64,000 bases of DNA from NCBI GenBank assembly GCA_047967505.1, contig CM106539.1, one strand, 5' to 3'. The first letter of the stretch is position 1. Each line of letters begins with the position of its first letter. This document shows positions 32,804 through 42,829 of this stretch, in pieces. The notes beneath the pieces were generated by a model. That model saw nothing but the letters and a program-made list of their open reading frames with translations, did not search any database and was not told where the DNA came from. Both the position numbers and the translations under genes were made by a program. Source of the stretch: Dipteris shenzhenensis (Eukaryota > Polypodiophyta > Polypodiopsida > Gleicheniales).

Positions 32804-35800
32804 ATGAATGACGCTGGGAGTGAGCCAGGGGGAACATCGCGCTCTCCGGAACGGCCTCGGGAGCCTGCAACTCCAGTATCGGCACGTACAACCCGCGAGG
32901 AACGGCATGACAGATATGTGGCTCAACGTGATCTTCTCTTCGGCTTCTTCACGGATAGTGAGAGTAGTAGCCGCTCTGACACACCTCCGCTGATCCCAGG
33001 AGAGGAAGGTCCAGTCGTTTCCGGTGTTCAGGAGGAAGGCGAATCCTCCGGACGCAGTAGCCCGTTCGATTTAACAGGTACTCCTCCGGAAGACGAAGCG
33101 TCACCGTTGCGGAATTCCCCACCACCGAGTCCCAGGAGACGGGAGGGTGGTGTGCCTGCAGGAAGCGGAGCCCCAGGTCCGTCACCAGATCCCGGTAGGG
33201 GAGGTGGAGGCGGTGGAGGCGGAGGCGGGGGTGGAGTTCCGGCGGTAAGCAGCGCGGCTATTCCACCACTGGTATCCAGGATGACGGTGAAGTACCCCAA
33301 GTTTTCGGGACGGGACAAGGAGGATGCGGATGCACATATACTGTCATTTGAGATGGCATGGATGGTGAATACGGCTCCACCAGTGCAGGCAACAGATCTT
33401 ATGAAGATGGCGACTTTCATCCCGACACTGCAGAAGCAGGCGGCAGTATGGATCGCGCAATATGGAGCTACCCATTTTGCCACGTTTGATCTACTGCGGG
33501 ATGCCTTTTTGCTCCGGTTTCGGGAGGACAAGACCCGTGTTCATGTCCTGGCCAAACTGGGGAAACTGGAACAGAAGAACCAAGAAGTGGAGGCATATGC
33601 GGCCAGGTTTCGGTCGTTGATCCGCCGCCTCGATGCAGCAACTACTCCAGCAGTCCCCATCCAAAATGCTTACTTCATGGAGGGGCTGAATAAAGGATTG
33701 AAAAGGTCCCTGGCATCGTTGGATCTGGAAGCTCTTTCATTGGAAGAAGTCGTCCAAGCAGCGGTGCGGGCGGAACAAGTCCTGTTTACTTCCAAGGGAA
33801 GGAAAGGAAAAGTGAAGTATGAGGAGGCTGAGGGAGACTCCGATACTGATACTGAGGAGGAGTCGGATCAGTCGGATGAGGAGGAGGACAAACGTTCCAT
33901 GAGGCGGAAGGCTGGAAAAGCGGCAGGGAAGTTATTTCCGGAAGGATCTGCTGCCGGAGCCAAAAGCCGGGATAGTGGAATAGGGTCCTCTTCAAAAGTT
34001 CGCAAGGATACTTGGTGTAATCGGTGCCGGAATGCAGGACACTTAGCAGAGGAATGCGGTTTGAATGAGCGGTGGTGTGCGATTTGCCAAACAGCGACGC
34101 ATACCACGGAGATCTGCCGCTATAACGCACGAATAGCCCCGACACCAGCGGTGGCGGCGGTAGTTGCGGCACCAGCCGTAGCACCAGCCGCGGTACCAGC
34201 CGCACCGGCGAAAAGACCTTGGCGGCCGAGAACGGCTGGAACAGGTGCAGATGAACCAGCAGGGGAACGGACGTTCCTATGTTTTTATTGCAATCAACCC
34301 GGACATCGAAAGGTAGATTGCGAATTATTCAAGCGCCACAAGGCGGAAAGGGAAGCAACCCGGGGATCCGGAGAAGGCAAGTCCGCACCAGCAGTGAACG
34401 CGGTTCTGATTATCGAATGCGATGATGACAGTCCGCAACAGGATAGCAAGGAGCCTAGTCCGCAGTCCGACGAAGTACCGGAAGTACCGGCGGGTGTCTC
34501 TGTTGAAGGCAAAGTGGGAGGAAGTGCGAGCAGAGATGTGCTCGTGGTCACACGATCCCAGGAAAAGGTGCGGGACTACAAGGCCCCGCAAGAGAAGGGG
34601 CGACCCCCGGCGTTGGATTGGCAGGCACAACAACAGGTGCGGTCGACGGTCGGTGAATGGGTCCAGAAAACCCCAACGGTGTTACCTAGGCCTAGCGCGG
34701 AAAAGGCAGTCTCGGTGACGGAGAATGGTGCGACGGTGGCAAGGCGCCTGCAAGGAGACCAGCCAGAAGCGACTTGTCTACCTACCAGTCAGAAGGACAG
34801 CCTGATGACCGGCAAGGAGGGTGTTGAACCATATGATTTATGGCAAGATTTGCGGAAACAGCAAATACACATGACAATGGAGCAATTGTTAGCATTGGTA
34901 CCCAACTTCCGGAATTCTCTCATCAAACAATTGACGGAACCAGTCAGGGCGATGGAGTCGAAGATGGAAGCGGTAACAATGGAAGTGTCGCCTGACGGAT
35001 CTGCAAAGCCTGAAGCGGAAGAACAGCCTCCTGTTTTTGATGAAGCGGTCCCGGTAATTTCCGTAACGCTGGAGAACAGCCGTGTGGGAGGGGTGTTGCT
35101 GGACGGAGGGTCTGGGGTCAACATCCTGTCCGAACAAATGCTGGTGCCGTTGGGTATCACAAAATGGGAATCCGCACCCTTCGCCGTTCGGATGGCGGAC
35201 CAACGGAGAGTGCAGCCGTTAGGATTGCTCCGTGGATTGAAAATGGAGGTTTGCGGCGTAAAGTTCGAAATCGCTGCGGTGATTCTCCGGATGGAGGATA
35301 TTAGCGGGTCATACCCGTTATTGCTCGGAAGACCGTGGTTGCGGCAGGCCCGTGTGAAACAAGACTGGCAATCCGACCGCATCACCATTCGGAAAGGAAA
35401 AAAGAAGCTGAAGCTCTCGGTACATACCAAACAAGGGCTGAGGACGCCATTCCGACCGACGATGGCGGAAGGTATCCATATGATGGACGGAATGGGGGTC
35501 GAAGAGGAGGATGACTACTTCAGTAGGAATACGGAGCTGGTAAGCTTGTTCGAGGTAGATGTGGTTGCCGTTTTAAAGCAATATCAGCATCAGCTTCCCT
35601 CGGCTACGCAGCAGTCATCCAGTTCCACGGCAGAACCAGTCGAAGGGAGTCTACCGGAAGGCACAGGAGACATGCCGGACGAAGCGGGAGTGGCGGAGGC
35701 GGAAAGAGTTTTCGAGCAGGAACTCCGTCGCTCGCGGAGGGTCAAAGAAGACGAGCTGCTGGATCTTAACCTCGGAACGGAGGGGGAGCCAAAGAACGTC

Positions 35801-38800
35801 CGTGTCAGTGCAAAGCTCGATAAAGGGTTTCGGGGAAAATTGGAGACATTGCTGAAATCCTTCAAAGACGTGTTCGCCTGGGACTACACAGATTTGCTCG
35901 GCATCGATCCCAAATTCTATCAGCACAGGATCAATCTGCAGAAGGATGCGATACCGGTTCGGCAACAACGGTATAGAATGAATCCGCACTATGCCCAGAG
36001 GGTGAAGGAGGAGCTGGACAGGTTGCTAAAGGTCGGGTTTATCTGTCCGGTTGACCGTGCAACGTGGCTTTCGCCAATCGTGATTGTTCCGAAAAAGAAT
36101 TTGAAGTTGCGGGTCTGTGTTGACTACAGAAAGCTTAACGCGGCGACAATCACGGATCCGTTTCCATTGCCGTTTAATGATACTATGCTGGATACAGTGG
36201 CAGGTCACGAGATGTATTCTTTTCTGGATGGCTTCAGTGGGTATAACCAGGTGCAGATGGCACCAGAAGATCGAGAGAAAACAGCCTTCATCACGGAGTG
36301 GGGAGCATTTGTTTTCCTGGTGATGGCATTTGGGCTAAAGAATGCTCCGGCAACATTTCAACGCATGGTCCAAGAGATATTTCATGATTATTTACTAATC
36401 TTTATGCAGGTATTTCTGGACGATTTCAGTGTTTTTGGGAGTCGCGAGCAGCACCTTGAGCATCTGAAGAAATGCTTAACCCGGTGTAGGGAGGCACGGT
36501 TGTGTCTGAACCCTATGAAATGTGCATTCGCCGTGGGCAGCGGTATGCTGCTAGGTTGCATTGTCTCGGCGGAAGGCATTGCGGTGGATCCGGCGAAGGT
36601 CGAAGCGATTCGGCAGGCAAAGGTTCCTGGCAACGGTAAGCAGCTCGGGAGATTCCTAGGGCAGGTTAAATGGCACAGCCGCATGCTGCGGTATCTGGCG
36701 GATGTGGCGACACCACTGTATGACCAACTCAACAAAGTACCGTTAGTCTGGTCTTCTGCTTGTGACTTAGCTTTTCGACGGCTCAAACTGATGTTGGCGA
36801 CAGCACCGGTGGTTCAGCCGCCAGATTGGGCGAAGATGTTTCATGTCTTCGTGGATGCCTCGGACGTGGCTATTGGTAGTGTCCTCATGCAGGAAGCGAC
36901 AAGCAAGTGGTTCCGACCGGTGTATTATGCAAGTCGCAGGTTGTCAAAAGCCGAACGGAATTACTCTACTAGGGAGCGGGAAGCATTGGGGATGATTTAT
37001 TCCGTAACCAAGTTTCGTCACTACCTGTTGGGGAATCGGTTCACGTTTCATGTGGATCATTCCGCCTTGTTGTATTTGGTACACAAGCCCGAGCTCACTG
37101 GAAAGTTGGCCCGGTGGATGCTGCTTTTACAGGAGTTCGAGTTCACGGTGGTCCATCGACCAGGAAGTACACATGCCGTAGCGGATTACCTTTCGCGGTT
37201 GGAATCTGGCGAAGACCCGATGGGTGTGGAAGACGATTTTCCGGATGCCCAGCTGTTCGAACTGGAGGCGGTGGTACCGGTAGCTCCAAAGACATGGTAC
37301 GACGACATGTTTCACTTTGTCGACACGGGCCAGATGCGCGACGGAATGTCGCGAGACCAGCGGAAACGGCTCGCGCTCAAGAGCAGAGACTTCCGGATCA
37401 TTGCTGACCAATTGTATAAAAAGGGGCTGGATGGTGTGTTGCGACGGTGTGTGTACCCACATGAGCAGGAGGTCATCCTGGAAGAGGCTCACCAAGGAAT
37501 CAGCGGTGGACACTTCGCAGGAGAAGTAACCGGACGGAAGGTACTCCAAGGAGGTCTGTGGTGGCCAACATTAATGGGGGATGCGCATAGGTTCGTCAAA
37601 AGATGCGATGTGTGCCAGAGGTTGGGCCAGCCATCAGGTCGGGACCGGATGCCGCACAATCCCATACTGGCCCTCGAACCGTTCATGAAGTGGGGGCTGG
37701 ACTTTGTAGGTCCGTTTTCGCCGCCGGCGCGGAGGACAGGTAACCGGTATATCCTGGTGGCAACGGATTACTGTACCAAATGGGTGGAGGCCAGAGCACT
37801 GAAGGATAATTCGGCAAAGGCTGTGGCCAGATTCCTTTATGAAGCCATTATGACACGGTACGGATGTCCGGTTGAGCTCGTCACGGATCAAGGTGGGCAT
37901 TTTCTTAATGCGGTGTTACGGGAACTGGTTACCCGGCACCTAATCATTCATAAGAAGTCCACAGTGTATTACCCTCAGGCAAACGGACAGGCAGAGTCCT
38001 CGAATAAGGTGTTGCTAGTCATTCTGAAAAAGCTGGTCAATGAAAATCGGACAGATTGGGATGAAAAACTTTACTCCGCATTATGGGCGTTCCGGACTTC
38101 CTATAAGGTTGCGACGGGGTTCACGCCATTCAAGTTGGTTTACGGAGTTGAAGCAGTGGTCCCCATGGAATTCCTAGTACCGAGTCTGCGGATTGCAGCG
38201 GCAGAGAAATTGGGCTGGGACGAGTCCGTAGACCGGAGGATTGAACAGCTGGATCGGCTGGGTGAGGAGCGGTTCTACAGTGCGTATCTTGCACAGGTAG
38301 TCCAGGACAGACGGAAGGTCTGGGTGGACCGTCATTCAAAGAAGAAGACCTTCAAACGGAGAGATGCCGTGCTATTGTTTAATACTCGGATGGGTCCGCA
38401 TCCGGGTAAGCTGAAGTTACGGTGGGGAGGTCCGTATTGGGTGGTGGAGCGTTATGGTGACGGCACGTTCCGATTAGGAACACTACAGGGGGAGCTGTTG
38501 CAGAAGCCGGTAAATGGATTTCGTCTCCGACCATATACAGGGCCCATGCCACCTTACCCATTTCCGGAGAAACCACCTGTGAAGATCATTTCAAATGCAT
38601 TTGTAGCCATTTCGGTGGAGAAACCGATGATGGGGGCTATTAATACGCACGTGTGGTCTCACTCACTTTATTCCGCGAAACGGTGGGAGCAAAGCTTCGT
38701 GTTGCGGGGCGCGGACGCCGCCATGCAATCTACTGAATCTTCGAAGTGGGGCTGTTATCAGAATGATGGGACACTTGATCGTTGCATGCAAACAAGGAGT

Positions 38801-41371
38801 TCACCAGGGCATCCAAAAGGCACTTTGGAAGCAAAAGGGGGCTTATTTCCAACTCTTTGTTTTCCAGAACTCTTCTCCCTTGCATCCCAGCTTTTCGCCG
38901 CTATGGTGGTCTTCCATCTGATCAATCCGTTACCTGTTGGGGATGAGGCTGTGCAGTCTTGGCTGACACGAGCTCGTCTGGTGGAGTTCGCGGGTTTGCC
39001 ATGGGCTACGACACCAGTTCATCCATTGGCGCAAGATATCTTGGCGCAGCTTGCACGCGGGCGCAAGGTCGTGGTGTATGGCAAGACTTTCACCTTGTGC
39101 AAGGAGCTGGTAGCGGCCCGTTTGCAATTGCCGGTGGATGGTCCATGCAAAGTCACGAAGCTTACCAGCAGTGCCATGGAGGCAGCTCTCGGCGCAGGTT
39201 GCAAGGGGGAGTATAATATGAAGAAGCTGGATGCTTCGACGAAGATATGCTACAAGTTTATTGCAGAGGCACTCTGGCAGAAGGTGAAAGCAGAGTTACT
39301 GGGACAGACCCAATTTACCTATTTCCAGAGGGCGGAGCAAGGGAAACCGGTTCCCTGGGCGAAGCTGCTGGCGGACAGAATTCTGGAGGTGGCCAAGAAG
39401 CTCTTGAAGCCCACGGCAACATCCCGGATGGGGCAGGTCTTATTCTTTTTGTTCGGACCAGATGCGGAACCGGTCATCCCAGGATCGTATGTGGAGGTGG
39501 AGGAGTCCACAGACGAGGGTTCGGACAAGGAGTCCAAGGAGGTGGAACCAGCGCGATCAACAACGGAGGGAGTTCTGACGCTGATGCCAAGGAACCAGGT
39601 GACTCCGGTAGTACCTGCGGTGGAGGTTCCGGCGGTAGTACCTGCGGTGGTGGTTCCGGCCGAAGTTCCACAGGGCAGCCAGCGGAGTAGGCCAGCGGTT
39701 CCGGCAGAAGTTCCACAGGGTAGCCAGAGGAGTAGGCCAGCGGTCTCAGCAACATCGAGCCGCATGGCCAGTTTATTGAAACGAAAGTTGGCTCTCGCGC
39801 CGGAAGGAGGCATGTTGAAGAAAACCCGCCCGGAAGCGGAGGCCTTGCAAGGGGAAAGCTCAGTCCACACTCGGGAGGACAGTTCGGGGAGACAGGCAGG
39901 TCAGGAGGAAGCCCGTGTAGTCCCAAGGGGGAGTGGTGAGCTGCAGCTATCTCTGGTCACGGCACGACGGTTGGCGGAGCGCTTGCTCCAATGTTTTCAG
40001 AAGGGGCAGCTGGAGGAGAATGAGGCGAGGTTGCGCCAGGAAAATGCCAGGCTGCTCGAACGCAATCAACAGCTGCAGGAGCAGTTGGTACGACTCCAAC
40101 AGGTGGATGCACGGCGACAGCAGGATATGGAGGAAGCAAGGACGGCGATTGTCGCCCAAACTCATGAACACCTGCGGCTGACGGAACAATTGACGGAGAA
40201 GGCTACAACTGCGACCGCCAGGGTGCAGTTGTTGGAAGCGGAAGTGATGGCGTACCGGCAACCCTCTAGCTCTACACGCATGCTGGACGAGGCACTTTTG
40301 TTGGATTTATCGGAAGCCTTCGTTGCAGAGATGCAGGGTATTTTTCTTGATCATCAACATCAATTGCGCGTAGAGCTGGAGCGGGCTTGCAGGCCTCTCG
40401 ACCGACGGTTGGCCCGGAGGGATGAGGATGATCCGGCGGGAGGGGGCGCAGGAACAGCTTTTTTACCACCAGCACCGGTGACGGAAACTGCGGCACAACC
40501 GGAGGGTGGAAGTTCTACATCGGCAAATAATCTCGGGAAGCAGACAGCGGCGGGACCGGTGGATTCTGCCGAAGGCTATGTCAAACGGATCGCCGAGCTG
40601 GAAGAAGCCCTCCGAAGAGCGAAGGCCAGAGGCAAAAGACCCGAGACCGCGATGATGCCACGACCCCGAGCAGACGCAGCAGCCGCTTTTGTGGCAGCTT
40701 TTTCGGAGCCAGCGGACGGGGAATCCTTGGACGCCAGGCACTTTTTGCAGCTGAAAGAACACGTCGCGGTGGTGCAACAGCAGTGTGACGATGCAAGATC
40801 TCAGCTGTTGGCACTCAAGCTCGCCCGGAAAGAAGAGCACCAGCAACATGAAGTTGAGGTGAAGAGCCTCATGGCCGATTTGCTGCAGCTCCGAGCTACT
40901 ACGCCAGACCCCTCAACAGGTGCCCAAACCAAGGAATTGGGGCGGGTAATGAAACGACTGGATAGTGTGGCGAAGAAAGCAGATCGCACTATGCGGGTAA
41001 CCGATCTCGAACTCGCTTTATCTGAAAAGACCCGACTGCATGCAGAGGAGCTACAACAGCTGCGGAGAACGAGTCATGTTGAGAGAGCAGCTATGTTGGT
41101 TGACCTGCGGACGGCATGCTGCTATATTCATCGGATGGCGGCAGTAGCTCAGCAAGCGGGGGCGGCGGCACCACCTTTCTATGGACAGCTCCAAATTTTT
41201 GTGGATGCCCATGCTCTCAACCCGCAGCAGCTACCTTTACTTCGACCGGCGCAAGCGGCTCCGGCAGTACCAGTACCGGCGCCGGCGGCTCCAGCAGTTC
41301 CAGCAGTTCCGGTGGCCGCGGCAGCAGCGGCGGCGGACGATGACGGTGGCGACGTCGAGGATGAACCGTAG
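32804..41371 (+). CDS. Gypsy-A gag-pol polyprotein with ~930-residue C-terminal extension
   Basis: This is a 2855-residue single frame from an ATG 108 bases past the LTR. In order: an acidic/Pro-rich lead with a Gly tract; retrotransposon gag domain (about 215-290); three CCHC zinc knuckles starting at Cys405, about 425 and Cys493; aspartic protease with LLDGGSG (Asp767); RT (about 1070-1290) with FLDD at Asp1206-Asp1207; RNase H (from about 1346, FVDASD); integrase HHCC (about 1561-1605) and catalytic D1633, D1695, E1731 (D-61-D-35-E); then the integrase C-terminal domain to about 1920. The frame then continues without a stop for about 934 residues: a globular part (about 2030-2230), two exact 15-residue VPAEVPQGSQRSRPA repeats (2284-2313), long coiled coils (about 2380-2490 and later), and an Ala/Pro/Asp-rich tail. 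Most gypsy polyproteins end soon after integrase (usually about 1500-1900 residues). The extension has no membrane segment, which argues against an envelope-like protein. The protein should be proteolytically processed; the extension's role is unknown. Confidence 0.95.
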   Translation: MNDAGSEPGGTSRSPERPREPATPVSARTTREERHDRYVAQRDLLFGFFTDSESSSRSDTPPLIPGEEGPVVSGVQEEGESSGRSSPFDLTGTPPEDEASPLRNSPPPSPRRREGGVPAGSGAPGPSPDPGRGGGGGGGGGGGGVPAVSSAAIPPLVSRMTVKYPKFSGRDKEDADAHILSFEMAWMVNTAPPVQATDLMKMATFIPTLQKQAAVWIAQYGATHFATFDLLRDAFLLRFREDKTRVHVLAKLGKLEQKNQEVEAYAARFRSLIRRLDAATTPAVPIQNAYFMEGLNKGLKRSLASLDLEALSLEEVVQAAVRAEQVLFTSKGRKGKVKYEEAEGDSDTDTEEESDQSDEEEDKRSMRRKAGKAAGKLFPEGSAAGAKSRDSGIGSSSKVRKDTWCNRCRNAGHLAEECGLNERWCAICQTATHTTEICRYNARIAPTPAVAAVVAAPAVAPAAVPAAPAKRPWRPRTAGTGADEPAGERTFLCFYCNQPGHRKVDCELFKRHKAEREATRGSGEGKSAPAVNAVLIIECDDDSPQQDSKEPSPQSDEVPEVPAGVSVEGKVGGSASRDVLVVTRSQEKVRDYKAPQEKGRPPALDWQAQQQVRSTVGEWVQKTPTVLPRPSAEKAVSVTENGATVARRLQGDQPEATCLPTSQKDSLMTGKEGVEPYDLWQDLRKQQIHMTMEQLLALVPNFRNSLIKQLTEPVRAMESKMEAVTMEVSPDGSAKPEAEEQPPVFDEAVPVISVTLENSRVGGVLLDGGSGVNILSEQMLVPLGITKWESAPFAVRMADQRRVQPLGLLRGLKMEVCGVKFEIAAVILRMEDISGSYPLLLGRPWLRQARVKQDWQSDRITIRKGKKKLKLSVHTKQGLRTPFRPTMAEGIHMMDGMGVEEEDDYFSRNTELVSLFEVDVVAVLKQYQHQLPSATQQSSSSTAEPVEGSLPEGTGDMPDEAGVAEAERVFEQELRRSRRVKEDELLDLNLGTEGEPKNVRVSAKLDKGFRGKLETLLKSFKDVFAWDYTDLLGIDPKFYQHRINLQKDAIPVRQQRYRMNPHYAQRVKEELDRLLKVGFICPVDRATWLSPIVIVPKKNLKLRVCVDYRKLNAATITDPFPLPFNDTMLDTVAGHEMYSFLDGFSGYNQVQMAPEDREKTAFITEWGAFVFLVMAFGLKNAPATFQRMVQEIFHDYLLIFMQVFLDDFSVFGSREQHLEHLKKCLTRCREARLCLNPMKCAFAVGSGMLLGCIVSAEGIAVDPAKVEAIRQAKVPGNGKQLGRFLGQVKWHSRMLRYLADVATPLYDQLNKVPLVWSSACDLAFRRLKLMLATAPVVQPPDWAKMFHVFVDASDVAIGSVLMQEATSKWFRPVYYASRRLSKAERNYSTREREALGMIYSVTKFRHYLLGNRFTFHVDHSALLYLVHKPELTGKLARWMLLLQEFEFTVVHRPGSTHAVADYLSRLESGEDPMGVEDDFPDAQLFELEAVVPVAPKTWYDDMFHFVDTGQMRDGMSRDQRKRLALKSRDFRIIADQLYKKGLDGVLRRCVYPHEQEVILEEAHQGISGGHFAGEVTGRKVLQGGLWWPTLMGDAHRFVKRCDVCQRLGQPSGRDRMPHNPILALEPFMKWGLDFVGPFSPPARRTGNRYILVATDYCTKWVEARALKDNSAKAVARFLYEAIMTRYGCPVELVTDQGGHFLNAVLRELVTRHLIIHKKSTVYYPQANGQAESSNKVLLVILKKLVNENRTDWDEKLYSALWAFRTSYKVATGFTPFKLVYGVEAVVPMEFLVPSLRIAAAEKLGWDESVDRRIEQLDRLGEERFYSAYLAQVVQDRRKVWVDRHSKKKTFKRRDAVLLFNTRMGPHPGKLKLRWGGPYWVVERYGDGTFRLGTLQGELLQKPVNGFRLRPYTGPMPPYPFPEKPPVKIISNAFVAISVEKPMMGAINTHVWSHSLYSAKRWEQSFVLRGADAAMQSTESSKWGCYQNDGTLDRCMQTRSSPGHPKGTLEAKGGLFPTLCFPELFSLASQLFAAMVVFHLINPLPVGDEAVQSWLTRARLVEFAGLPWATTPVHPLAQDILAQLARGRKVVVYGKTFTLCKELVAARLQLPVDGPCKVTKLTSSAMEAALGAGCKGEYNMKKLDASTKICYKFIAEALWQKVKAELLGQTQFTYFQRAEQGKPVPWAKLLADRILEVAKKLLKPTATSRMGQVLFFLFGPDAEPVIPGSYVEVEESTDEGSDKESKEVEPARSTTEGVLTLMPRNQVTPVVPAVEVPAVVPAVVVPAEVPQGSQRSRPAVPAEVPQGSQRSRPAVSATSSRMASLLKRKLALAPEGGMLKKTRPEAEALQGESSVHTREDSSGRQAGQEEARVVPRGSGELQLSLVTARRLAERLLQCFQKGQLEENEARLRQENARLLERNQQLQEQLVRLQQVDARRQQDMEEARTAIVAQTHEHLRLTEQLTEKATTATARVQLLEAEVMAYRQPSSSTRMLDEALLLDLSEAFVAEMQGIFLDHQHQLRVELERACRPLDRRLARRDEDDPAGGGAGTAFLPPAPVTETAAQPEGGSSTSANNLGKQTAAGPVDSAEGYVKRIAELEEALRRAKARGKRPETAMMPRPRADAAAAFVAAFSEPADGESLDARHFLQLKEHVAVVQQQCDDARSQLLALKLARKEEHQQHEVEVKSLMADLLQLRATTPDPSTGAQTKELGRVMKRLDSVAKKADRTMRVTDLELALSEKTRLHAEELQQLRRTSHVERAAMLVDLRTACCYIHRMAAVAQQAGAAAPPFYGQLQIFVDAHALNPQQLPLLRPAQAAPAVPVPAPAAPAVPAVPVAAAAAAADDDGGDVEDEP

Positions 41372-41428
41372 CGGAGAACCGGTGGGTTCGGATGCGGATC
41401 CAGAATCCGATTCCCCGGGAGTGCCAAG

Positions 41429-41884
41429 TGTTAGGGGCAAAAGCAGCAACAGTAAAGAGGAGCTAGGGGGGGAGTCCTTAGATTATTATTAATATGTTGT
41501 ATCTAGTTTATTAATGAGATATGAAAAGACGGAAGTTCTAGGGGCAGGCGGAGAACTGAATAGGCACGGCAACCGTGAAGGAGTTATGTGTGCCGGTTAG
41601 ATAAGAGAGAAGAGAGCGATCATTCAGAGAGATCAATTGAGGCTCATTGATGAGGATCGGAGCAAGGATCAGTGCTATGTATCAGAGAGTACGGTGTTGT
41701 ATTGCTCGGAGAAATGTTATACAGAGATTCTATTGCATCTGCCTTATTGTTTTATCATGAATGATTCTGTCGATCACTGTTCTACTCTATGAATTTTCAT
41801 ACGCAGTTCTGAAGTACGATTACGCATGTAAATCTGTCGCAGTAGTGCGTTTCGAGTTAGTCTTCAGAGTAGAGAGGGCTAACA
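41429..41884 (+). repeat. Gypsy-A 3' LTR
   Basis: 456 bases, nearly identical to 32226-32696. The bases just before it (CCCCGGGAGTGCCAAG) are not a classic polypurine tract, which is unusual. Confidence 0.95.
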
Positions 41885-41934
41885 CCAGTAACCTCCCTTG
41901 AGTGGCTCCAATGGTGCATTTATCAGGGTTGAGG

Positions 41935-42286
41935 TGTTGAGATATCGAGCTCCACTCGTGATATGCCAGGGTGACTGTTGAGAATTTATGTCACCGACTT
42001 GTTAGCTACAGATGCGGTTGGTACATCGCCCATGAATAATAGCTAGATGACAGCTATCCTTATGTACTCTAGTTCGTGGCTCAGTTAGTATGCCACCTTA
42101 GTTAGCTGAGTTTGGTTTGAGACCCACATATAGGGTTCTTCTATTTCTTCGTACTAGAGTTCTTTTGGCTTTCACAACTAAGAAGAGGAAAACTCTTTTC
42201 AGCCTCCACCTTTGTGTGTATTCCCCCATTGTGTATGTGAGAAAGCCGCAAGTGAGACTCCTTCCTTCTCTCCCACTATCTTCACA
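41935..42286 (+). repeat. Copia-1 5' LTR
   Basis: 352 bases, TGTTGAGATATCGAGC...TATCTTCACA, followed at once by the primer binding site. Confidence 0.95.
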
Positions 42287-42298
42287 TGGTATCAGAGC
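42287..42298 (+). promoter_or_regulatory. Copia-1 primer binding site (initiator Met tRNA)
   Basis: TGGTATCAGAGC, the standard complement of the plant initiator methionine tRNA 3' end, begins at the first base after the LTR. Confidence 0.95.
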
Positions 42299-42829
42299 CT
42301 GGTTCGTGGTAAGGAGCTCAAGAAAGCAAACCAAGTTCGCGGTGTCCTAGTAAGAGGACCAGTGTTGCTTTCCTTTTTTGAGTTTGGGAGCAAATCTTTG
42401 CAGGTAGCACAGCCAGAAAGTGCAAGAGTGCATTGTCTTAGATTGAGACGCCCTTCGTGGTGTGGCAAGAGGGCAATATATGTTGCGGGATGTGGCAAAG
42501 CCCTAGATGACTTCATTTTTGTGATTCGAGGCCATTTCGGGGCCTATTTTGGAGGTGGAAGTTCTCTGCAAGCACTAAGAAAAAGGCCCTATTTTTGCTG
42601 TGCGACCACTGCTCTGCAGGTCGGTGAAAAGTTGCCACAGAAATTGGATCGTATGCCTCTGCGCAGAGATACTGGGAGTTACAGAATCATCCTTATTGCC
42701 TGTTGATGCAAAATTGTCACTAGGAAGTGACTGTGTCGTCAAATACCACTTTCTCAGTTTTGCAGATTTGCCCCTATGAGGCAAAAGCTGTTTTTTTTGC
42801 AGTGACAGAATATTTTGCAGTGTTTTGCA

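Larger units (their letters stand above)
32226..41884 (+). mobile_element. Gypsy-A: young, intact Ty3/gypsy element
   Basis: The element is 9659 bases long with the target duplication CCAGT at 32221-32225 and 41885-41889, and LTR ends TGTTAG..CTAACA. The LTRs differ by three C/T transitions and one 15-base indel. A single 2855-codon polyprotein is intact. The interior is much richer in G+C and CpG than its surroundings, consistent with recent arrival and little deamination. It interrupts the RT of gypsy-1. RT motif FLDD, a zinc-knuckle-rich gag and a single RNase H place it among plant Ty3/gypsy elements; the exact lineage is uncertain. Confidence 0.95.

Noticed and set aside
38565-41371. Reading the gypsy-A extension as an envelope-like protein
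   Set aside because: No signal peptide, membrane segment or cleavage site; the extension is dominated by coiled coils and low-complexity linkers.
33028-41449. Many 60-210 codon frames antisense or out of phase to gypsy-A
   Set aside because: Shadows of the G+C-rich intact polyprotein frame.
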